Shown: positions 57,957 to 64,000 of the stretch, in pieces
Layout of the letters: each line of letters starts with the position of its first letter
Position numbering within the stretch: the stretch's first letter is position 1
Position numbers and translations under genes: made by a program
Source: Ancylobacter sonchi
GTDB lineage: Bacteria > Pseudomonadota > Alphaproteobacteria > Rhizobiales > Xanthobacteraceae
Assembly (NCBI RefSeq): GCF_018390695.1
Contig: NZ_JAHBGF010000020.1
Coordinates: forward strand, 310,001 to 374,000
Direction of reading: 5' to 3'
Length of the DNA stretch: 64,000 nucleotides
The notes under the pieces: generated by a model
Told to the model about the DNA's origin: nothing
The model's database searches: none
What the model saw: only the letters and a program-made list of their open reading frames with translations

Positions 57957-59594
57957 TCAGTCGAAGGCGCGGAACCGCACCAGCCCGTCGCGTTCCAGCT
58001 GCTGGGTGATGGTGTCGCCCCAGCGCACATAGGCGTCGAGCGTCACGCGCCGTTCCTCCAGCGTCGGCGCCTTGGGCAGCGCTTCCTGCGGCCGCAGCGC
58101 CGGCTGGTCGAGGCCGGTCCGGTAGGGCAGGCCGGCGGCGATCCAGCCCTCGGTGCCGCCGTCGAGCGCCACCACCCGCCGCGCGGTACGCTTCTCCAGT
58201 TCGGAGGCGGCGAGCGCCGCCAGCCGTCCGTCGGCCGAGGTGAGCAGGATCGGCCCGCTGCCGGGCAGCGCGGCGAGGCTGTCGGCCAGCGTCGAGCGCC
58301 GGGCGACCTGCGCGGCGGGCAGGTAGCGCCGCTCGCGGTAATAGGGCGGCGCCGGTTCGAGGTCGAGCACCGCCGCGCCTTCGCCGATCAGCACCTCGGC
58401 CTGCGCCGGCGACACCTTGGCGACCACCGGCGCGCCGCCGGCGGTGGCGGGGGGCGCGACGCCGCGCTCGGTCAGTTCCGCCGCTGGCACCGCATGGACG
58501 AAGACATGCTCGAAGCCGAGCTGGATCAGCCACGAGGCGGTCAGCGTCGCCCGCACCCCGTCGGCGTCGTCGAGCAGCACGAGACGCCCGTCGCGGGTGC
58601 CGGCGAAGCTGTCTGTGGTCTGCACCAGCTGGCCACCAGGGGCGGAGACCGCGCCGGGCAGGTGGCCGGCGGCATATTCTTCCGGGGTGCGGATGTCGAA
58701 CAGGTACAGCGTGCGCGTGCCGCTCTCGGCACGCAGCGCCGCCAGCCCGTCGGCGTCGAGGTGGCGGACGCCGAAGCGCGTGGCCACCCGGCCGGCCGCC
58801 TCCTTTGCGCGCTCCAGCCCTTCGGGGCTCGGCGGCGGCAGCCGGGCCTCGGCGCCGCGCGCCGGCTCGAGCCCGGCGAGGATCCAGGCGGCGGTGCCGT
58901 TCTCCAGCGACACCACCGGGTTGGGGAAGCCGGCATTCTGCAGCGCCTGCGCGCCGATGATCGCCCGCGTGCGGCCGGCGCAGTTGATCACCACCGGGGT
59001 GTCGGGCGAGGGGACGGCGTCGAAGATGCGGTACAGCAGCTCGACGCCGGGCGCCGCCACGCCGCCGGGAATGCTGACATGGTGGAATTCCTCGATCGGC
59101 CTTGTGTCGAGCACAACCACGCCGCCGGTCTCGATGCGCTCGCGAAGCTCGGTCGCGGAGATGCGCGGCGTGTGGTAGCGCCGCTCGACGAATTCGCCGA
59201 GCGCCTTGCTCAGCGAATATTGCCCGGTGATCAGTTCAAAGCCGGCGGCCTGCCAGCCTTCGAGCCCACCCGCCAGCAAAAGCACATCGGTATAGCCGAG
59301 CGCTGCCAGCCGCCGGGCGGCGCGCTCCCCGGTCGTCCCACCATCGTCATCGGTGACGATGAGCCGGATCGACCGGCGCGGCAGCAGCGCCTCGACCTTC
59401 AGCTCGATCTCGCCGAGCGGCAGCGGCACCGCCACCGAGACGTGTCCGGCCTCGAAGCGCCCGCCCTCGCGTACATCGACCACCGCGACCTCGTCGGGTC
59501 CGAGCACCGCCGCGCGTACTTCCTCGGCGGAGAGGGCCGGCACCGGCGGCTGGCCGGCATCGGCGAAGGAGGTGGCGGTGGCGTGCACGGTCAT
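57957..59594 (-). CDS. four-domain rhodanese-like sulfurtransferase
   Basis: A 545-residue protein with four rhodanese domains at about residues 20-118, 140-248, 275-375 and 395-492. Only the second keeps a catalytic cysteine (Cys205 in VVINCAGRTRA); the loops of the others read TDDDGGTTG, LDDADGVRA and TSADGRLAA. The inactive domains may bind or present a partner. A role in persulfide transfer or thiosulfate use is likely. It is divergent from a periplasmic redox operon, which may share its regulation. Confidence 0.9.
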   Translation of the reverse strand: MTVHATATSFADAGQPPVPALSAEEVRAAVLGPDEVAVVDVREGGRFEAGHVSVAVPLPLGEIELKVEALLPRRSIRLIVTDDDGGTTGERAARRLAALGYTDVLLLAGGLEGWQAAGFELITGQYSLSKALGEFVERRYHTPRISATELRERIETGGVVVLDTRPIEEFHHVSIPGGVAAPGVELLYRIFDAVPSPDTPVVINCAGRTRAIIGAQALQNAGFPNPVVSLENGTAAWILAGLEPARGAEARLPPPSPEGLERAKEAAGRVATRFGVRHLDADGLAALRAESGTRTLYLFDIRTPEEYAAGHLPGAVSAPGGQLVQTTDSFAGTRDGRLVLLDDADGVRATLTASWLIQLGFEHVFVHAVPAAELTERGVAPPATAGGAPVVAKVSPAQAEVLIGEGAAVLDLEPAPPYYRERRYLPAAQVARRSTLADSLAALPGSGPILLTSADGRLAALAASELEKRTARRVVALDGGTEGWIAAGLPYRTGLDQPALRPQEALPKAPTLEERRVTLDAYVRWGDTITQQLERDGLVRFRAFD

Positions 59595-59801
59595 GGTCGT
59601 CTCCTTTGGCGCATCGGGGGTAGCCGGCCCGCTCGCGACGGCACGAGACGGGCGCCCTTCAGCCTAGGCGCGGACCGGCAGAGACGTTTTCGCGGCGTGC
59701 CGGTGGATTTGGAGCGCTGTGCCGAAAGCGCGGCGGCAGAGAGAGAAATTTTCTCCCCGCTCCGGGGCACGCTGGCGGCCCTATCACGAGCGGAGACGAA
59801 G

Positions 59802-60608
59802 GTGAGGGCGACGAACGGGACATATCTGCGCCGCTGCGGCGGGGTAGTCGCATGGCTGGCGGCGGCCCTGCTGACGGGTGCGACGGCCGTGGCCGGCGCC
59901 GAGCCGGCGCCGCTGCGCATCGGCGTCGCCCAGGTGCCGGCGGCGGCCGACGTGCCGGCGGCCCGCCTCTACACGCAGGACGGCTTCGACCTCGACCTCG
60001 CTGCCGAGATCGGCCGCCGCCTCGGCCGCAAGGTCGAGCTGGTTGCCATCGGCGAGGCACCGGCCGGCGCGCTGGCCGACGGGCGCATCGACCTCGCCGT
60101 GGCGCTGCCGGAGGCGACGGAGACGACCTCGAACCCCGAATGGCTGCCGAGCGGCTATCGCTCCGGCCTGACCGTCGCCATGCGCACCGACACCGACATC
60201 CGCTCCTGGGACGACCTCGCCGGCCGCAAGCTTTGCGTGGTCGCCTCGAACGCGCGCGCCCGCCGCCTCGTGCGGGACAGCGGCGCGCAAGAGATCGTCC
60301 AGCCGGTGCCGGCGCTCGCCCTGATGAAGGTGCGCACCGGCGAATGCGACGCCGCCGTTCATGACGAGGTGGTGCTGCGCCGTCTGTTTGGAGAAGCCGA
60401 ATGGAAGAAATTTTCTGCCACCCTGCCAGCGCGGGCGCCTATCTCGCTGGCGGTGGCGCTGCCGCCCGGCAGCCCGCTGGCCGGCGAGCTGCGCCCGCTG
60501 GTCGCCTCCTTCGCCGATTCGCCCTATTGGGACCGCAAGGCCGGCGAATGGGCGAGGAACGTCGCGCTGGAGGTCTATCTCGAGCAGGACGCGCCGGATT
60601 GTCACTGA
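59802..60608 (+). CDS. periplasmic solute-binding protein, family 3
   Basis: A 268-residue protein with a signal peptide (GGVVAWLAAALLTGATAVAGA) cut near residue 33 and the family 3 binding-protein fold (LRIGVAQVP, GFDLDLAAEIGRRLGRKVELV, IDLAVALPEATE). The GTG at 59802 has GGAG six bases upstream and gives a normal signal peptide. No ABC permease or ATPase is linked. The same kind of binding protein (MxaJ/XoxJ-like) is found with periplasmic redox enzymes, and here the next genes encode SCO1 and a di-heme peroxidase, so it may serve as an accessory protein rather than in transport. Confidence 0.82.
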   Translation: MRATNGTYLRRCGGVVAWLAAALLTGATAVAGAEPAPLRIGVAQVPAAADVPAARLYTQDGFDLDLAAEIGRRLGRKVELVAIGEAPAGALADGRIDLAVALPEATETTSNPEWLPSGYRSGLTVAMRTDTDIRSWDDLAGRKLCVVASNARARRLVRDSGAQEIVQPVPALALMKVRTGECDAAVHDEVVLRRLFGEAEWKKFSATLPARAPISLAVALPPGSPLAGELRPLVASFADSPYWDRKAGEWARNVALEVYLEQDAPDCH

Positions 60609-61177
60609 TCCGCGCGCTGCTGCCGGGCCTCGTCGCCCTGCTCTTTGGACTGGTCGCCGGCCTCTTCGCCGTCGTGCCGCCCGGCGAAGCGAGCGAGGTC
60701 TCCTCGCGCTTCTCCCTGACCGCGCAGGATGGGCGGCGGCTCGACGAGAGCGCGCTGCGCGGCCGGCCCTATGTGCTGTTCTTCGGCTTCACCTCCTGCC
60801 CGGAGGTCTGCCCCACCGCGCTCTACGAGCTCTCCCAGGTGCTGGCCGAGCTCGGGCCGGAGGCGGAGCGGCTGAAGGTGCTGTTCGTCACCGTCGATCC
60901 GGCGCGCGACACGCCCGAGCAACTCACCACCTATCTCAGTGCCTTCGATCCGCGCATCACCGGCCTTTATGGCAGCGAGGCGGAAACCGCCGCTGCTGCC
61001 GCCGCCTTCAAGGCGACCTATCGCCGGGTCCCGCAGCCGGACGGCACCTACACCATGGAGCACACTGCCGTGCTGTTCCTGGTCGATGGCGAGGGCCACA
61101 TCGCCGACGCCATCGACTACCGCGCCCCGCACGAGGCGCAGCTGGCGCGGCTGCGGCGCCTCATCGGCACTTCGTGA
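60599..61177 (+). CDS. SCO1/SenC copper chaperone-like thioredoxin-fold protein
   Basis: A 192-residue membrane-anchored protein: one N-terminal helix (about residues 4-26), then a thioredoxin-like domain with the copper motif CPEVCP (Cys67 and Cys71) and the distal His155 in MEHTAVLF. These three are the copper ligands of SCO1. The start appears to be the TTG at 60599, overlapping the end of the binding-protein gene by ten bases. It would deliver copper or keep thiols reduced for a periplasmic or respiratory enzyme. Confidence 0.88.
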   Translation: MSLIRALLPGLVALLFGLVAGLFAVVPPGEASEVSSRFSLTAQDGRRLDESALRGRPYVLFFGFTSCPEVCPTALYELSQVLAELGPEAERLKVLFVTVDPARDTPEQLTTYLSAFDPRITGLYGSEAETAAAAAAFKATYRRVPQPDGTYTMEHTAVLFLVDGEGHIADAIDYRAPHEAQLARLRRLIGTS

Positions 61178-62265
61178 GGCCGCGCCGGGCGCTGGCGGCG
61201 CTGCTGCTGCTCGGCGCCATCCCGTTTGGCGCTTGCCTTGCCGACGGCCCGCCTTCCGCCGCGCCGGACGCCGCCGCGCTGCGCGCCCTCTATGCCCGGC
61301 CGCCGGCGCAATGGCCGCCGCCCAAACTGGAGCTGGGTGCGGTCTTCGTCGAATTCGCGGTGCCGCCTCCGCTGCCCGCCCCCGATCCGGCGCTCGCCCG
61401 GCTTGGCGCGGCTTTGTTCGTCGATCCGCGCCTGTCGGCCGCCGGCACGATGAGCTGCGCCAGCTGCCACGCGCCCGCCCATGGCTTTGCCGACCCGCGC
61501 CCGCTGCGTCCGGCAATCGGAGCTGCGCCGCCGCGCGATGCCCCTTCGCTGCTCGGTGTCGCCCGCCTGCCGGCCTTCGGCTGGGAGGGGGTGGAGACCT
61601 CGCTCGCCGCCCAGTCGCTGCGCCCGCTCGCCCATCCCGACGAGATGGCGAACCCCGATCCGGCTGCGCTCGCCGCCCGGCTCGGCGAGCAACCGGCCTA
61701 TCGCCCGCTGGTCACCGCCGCCTTCGGCGAGGGGAGCCTCGATCCGCCCCGCCTCGGCGCCGCGCTTGCCGCCCATCTCGCCACGCTCGACGAACCGACC
61801 CGCTTCGACGCCTTCCTCGCCGGCGCGCCGGACAGCCTGAGCGACGAGGAGATCCGCGGCCTGCACCTGTTCCGCACAAAAGCGGGCTGCGCCAATTGCC
61901 ATTCCGGCTCGCTGCTCGCCGATGGCGGCGCGCATAATCTCGGCCTGTCGGCCTTCGGCGAGCCGCGCGAGGATCTCGGCCACTTCCGCGCCACCGGCCG
62001 CGTGGAGGATGCCGGGCGCTTCCGCACCCCGAGCTTGCGCCATCTCGGACGCACCGCGCCCTATATGCATGCCGGCCTGTTCCCCACGCTTGAAGCGGTG
62101 GTGAACCTCTATGCCCGTGGCGGCGGCGAGGTCTGGTTGCGCAACGAGGCGGAGGCGAGCGACCCGCTGCGTGCCGCTGCGGCACGGCGCGACCCGCTGC
62201 TGCGCCCGCGCGCCCTCGACGAGGCCGAGCGCGCCGCCCTGGTCGCCTTTCTGCACGCGCTATAG
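61174..62265 (+). CDS. di-heme cytochrome c peroxidase/MauG-family protein
   Basis: A 363-residue exported protein with two CxxCH heme sites, CASCH (residues 95-99) and CANCH (near 238), the two-domain layout of bacterial cytochrome c peroxidase and MauG. An N-terminal hydrophobic segment acts as a signal. A GTG start overlaps the SCO1 stop (GTGA). It may detoxify peroxide or carry out a MauG-type oxidation of a partner protein. Binding protein, SCO1 and this enzyme are one tightly coupled operon. Confidence 0.9.
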   Translation: MRPRRALAALLLLGAIPFGACLADGPPSAAPDAAALRALYARPPAQWPPPKLELGAVFVEFAVPPPLPAPDPALARLGAALFVDPRLSAAGTMSCASCHAPAHGFADPRPLRPAIGAAPPRDAPSLLGVARLPAFGWEGVETSLAAQSLRPLAHPDEMANPDPAALAARLGEQPAYRPLVTAAFGEGSLDPPRLGAALAAHLATLDEPTRFDAFLAGAPDSLSDEEIRGLHLFRTKAGCANCHSGSLLADGGAHNLGLSAFGEPREDLGHFRATGRVEDAGRFRTPSLRHLGRTAPYMHAGLFPTLEAVVNLYARGGGEVWLRNEAEASDPLRAAAARRDPLLRPRALDEAERAALVAFLHAL

Positions 62266-62393
62266 TAGATAAAATTTATAGAATATATTGACAATGGCCG
62301 CGCGCAGTGGCGAGCTAGGCACAAATGCGGCCCGGACCGTCTCGTCTGACCGTCCATCGTCTCGCCGCCAAACGTCTCACAGGGTGAAGTGCC

Positions 62394-63740
62394 ATGAGCC
62401 AGCGCCGCCAATTGTCCCTGAATCTGTTCGTCTATCCCGGCGGCCATCACGAGGCGGCCTGGCGCTACAAGGGTACCGACATCGCCCGGCTGAACGATAT
62501 CGCCTATTACCAGGACCTCGCCCGCCGGGCCGAGGCGGCGACCATCGACTCGCTGTTCTTCGCCGATGGGCCGGTGCTGGCCGACAATATCCGCTACGCC
62601 GCCCGCTACCGGGTGGAGCCGATAACCTGGCTGGCCGCCATCGGCGCCGTCACCTCGCATATCGGGCTGATCGCCACCGCCTCCACCACCTATAACGAGC
62701 CCTACAACCTCGCCCGGCTGTTCGCCTCGCTCGATCATCTCAGCCATGGCCGCGCCGGCTGGAACATCGTCACCACCTCGCAGGGCGCCGCCTCGCAGAA
62801 TTTCGGCCTCGCCGAACATCCGGTGCATGCCGAGCGCTACGAGAAGAGCCGGGAATTCGTCGAGGTCGTCACCAAGCTGTGGGACAGCTGGGAGGACGAT
62901 GCCGTCATCGCCGATCAGGCCAGCGGCCTGTTCGCCGATACCGACCGCATCCACGCCATCGATCACATCGGCAAGCACTTCAAGGTGAAGGGGCCGCTCA
63001 ACGCCCCGCGCACGCCGCAGGGCCGCCCGGTCTATGTGCAGGCCGGTTCCTCGGAGGATGGCCGCTCCTTCGCCGCGCAATATGCCGAGGCGATCTTCAC
63101 CGCGCACCAGACGCTGAAGAGCGCGCAGGGCTTCTACGCCGACATCAAGTCCCGCGCCGTGGCGCTCGGGCGCCGGCCCGAGCACATCAAGGTGCTGCCC
63201 GGCCTCAGCCCGTTCATCGGTTCGACCCAGGTCGAGGCGGACCGGCTGGAGGACGAGTTCAACGATCTGGTCCAGCCGGAATATTCGCTGGCCCAGCTCA
63301 AGCGCATGACCGGCCTCGATCTGTCCAGCTACGATCTCGACGGCCCGTTCCCGCGCCATCTTCTGGACCTCAAGGGCTCGGTGGCGACCGCCAGCCGCTT
63401 CCAGCTGATCCTCGACGTCGTCGACCGCGAGAACCCCACCATCCGCCAGCTGATCAACCGCCTCGCCGGGGCGCGTGGCCATTTCGTCATCGCCGGCACG
63501 CCGGAGCGCATCGCCGACGAAATCCAGCTGTGGTTCGAGAACGGCGCGGCGGATGGCTTCAACATCATGCCGCCCTGGCTCACCGGCGGCTTCGATGCCT
63601 TCGCCGATGAGGTGGTGCCGATCCTGCGCAAGCGCGGCCTGTTCCGCACCGAATATGCCGGCACCACGCTGCGCGATCATTACGGCCTGCCGCGTCCCGA
63701 GAGCCGCTACAGCGGCGCCTCGCTGCGCGCCAGCGCCTGA
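62394..63740 (+). CDS. flavin-dependent monooxygenase, NtaA/SnaA/DmoA type
   Basis: A 448-residue luciferase-like monooxygenase of the group that uses reduced FMN from a separate reductase: nitrilotriacetate (NtaA), dimethyl sulfide (DmoA) and dibenzothiophene sulfone (DszA) enzymes. Typical segments are the AAWR-x11-ARRAEAATIDSLFFAD opening, the TASTTYNEPYNLAR loop, and the LSHGRAGWNIVTTSQ region near residue 120. Upstream (62266-62393) is a short AT-rich stretch with TTGACA at 62288-62293. Relatives are often induced by sulfur starvation, but the substrate here is unknown. Confidence 0.9.
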   Translation: MSQRRQLSLNLFVYPGGHHEAAWRYKGTDIARLNDIAYYQDLARRAEAATIDSLFFADGPVLADNIRYAARYRVEPITWLAAIGAVTSHIGLIATASTTYNEPYNLARLFASLDHLSHGRAGWNIVTTSQGAASQNFGLAEHPVHAERYEKSREFVEVVTKLWDSWEDDAVIADQASGLFADTDRIHAIDHIGKHFKVKGPLNAPRTPQGRPVYVQAGSSEDGRSFAAQYAEAIFTAHQTLKSAQGFYADIKSRAVALGRRPEHIKVLPGLSPFIGSTQVEADRLEDEFNDLVQPEYSLAQLKRMTGLDLSSYDLDGPFPRHLLDLKGSVATASRFQLILDVVDRENPTIRQLINRLAGARGHFVIAGTPERIADEIQLWFENGAADGFNIMPPWLTGGFDAFADEVVPILRKRGLFRTEYAGTTLRDHYGLPRPESRYSGASLRASA

Positions 63741-63749
63741 GCCATCGGC

Positions 63750-64000
63750 ATGACGGTTTCGCAGACCACGGTTTCGCAGACAAACGACTGCGCCCAGGCT
63801 ATCGCCCACGACATCGCCATCGTCGGCGGCGGCTTCGCCGGCGCGGTCACCGCGCTGCGCCTCGTCGAGGCCAGCACCGCGCCGCTCGACCTCGTCATCG
63901 TCGAGCCGGCGGCGCGGCTGGCGCGCGGCATCGCCTATGCTACCGACGAACCCGACCACACCGTCAATGGCCTCGCCGCCGGCTTCATCCTCAGGGCCGG
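63750..64000 (+). CDS. FAD/NAD(P)-binding protein, N-terminal part
   Basis: An open frame from the ATG at 63750 to the window edge (83 codons). It begins with a short direct repeat (TVSQT twice, from a 14-base duplication), then a nucleotide-binding beta-alpha-beta (IAIVGGGFAGAVTALRL) and an acidic residue at the end of strand 2 (LVIVEPAARLARGIAY). The GIAYATDEPDHTVN region suggests the FAD-NAD(P)-binding family related to hydroxyacylglutathione or lysine hydroxylase-type flavoproteins. It starts nine bases after the monooxygenase stop, so it may be its operon partner. Confidence 0.8.
   Translation, partial: MTVSQTTVSQTNDCAQAIAHDIAIVGGGFAGAVTALRLVEASTAPLDLVIVEPAARLARGIAYATDEPDHTVNGLAAGFILRA

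Overview
The window is high-GC DNA from a bacterial chromosome with dense, often translationally coupled operons. Gene content (an rkp-type capsule-lipid synthase set, KpsMTE/KpsD export parts, a two-heme peroxidase with SCO1, and a stand-alone LigD-type polymerase domain) fits an alphaproteobacterium of the order Hyphomicrobiales, possibly a Xanthobacteraceae relative. That placement is inference; no rRNA or tRNA gene was seen to test it.

Region 1 (1-13.9 kb) is catabolic. A BMP-family ABC importer (binding protein, two-domain ATPase, and the first codons of a permease cut by the window edge) runs leftward. A rightward operon encodes an HpaB-type flavin monooxygenase, a SnoaL-like protein, two amidase-signature hydrolases, a flavin reductase and a NicX-like 2,5-dihydroxypyridine dioxygenase that has all three iron ligands. 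After a clear bidirectional terminator, a leftward set (alpha/beta hydrolase, FCD-type GntR regulator, carboxymuconolactone-decarboxylase-like protein) faces a rightward enoyl-CoA-hydratase/3-hydroxyisobutyrate-dehydrogenase pair across a perfect GntR-type operator. Together these suggest breakdown of a hydroxylated pyridine or related N-heterocycle by the maleamate route.

Region 2 (13.9-55.9 kb) is a large capsular or surface polysaccharide locus. It has one KpsM, one KpsT and one outer-membrane KpsD/Wza-type lipoprotein, but three different KpsE-type inner-membrane proteins. There are many glycosyltransferases (two paralogues share an identical four-cysteine insert), an NAD-sugar epimerase, two methyltransferases, a sulfotransferase and a KpsS-like Kdo transferase. 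A lipid pathway matches rkpA/rkpG/rkpH: a reducing type I polyketide synthase, an alpha-oxoamine synthase and a ketosphinganine-reductase-like SDR. These should make a long-chain amino-alcohol (sphingoid-like) lipid. A cytochrome P450 and an LpxL-like acyltransferase form an operon inside the locus. The P450/glycosyltransferase divergent promoter carries an 18-bp palindrome nearly identical to a rhizobial tra box (LuxR-type quorum-sensing site).

Two genes here are damaged. The polyketide synthase has a one-base frameshift at a run of seven G, and a small hydrolase gene has two in-frame amber codons and lacks its nucleophile serine. A repeated Gly-Trp beta-sandwich-like module occurs in three otherwise different proteins of the locus.

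Region 3 (55.9-64 kb) holds two small membrane proteins, a LigD-type polymerase domain, a four-domain rhodanese protein, a periplasmic redox-type operon (family 3 binding protein, SCO1, di-heme peroxidase) and a flavin-dependent monooxygenase of the NtaA/DmoA type followed by the start of an FAD/NAD(P)-binding protein.
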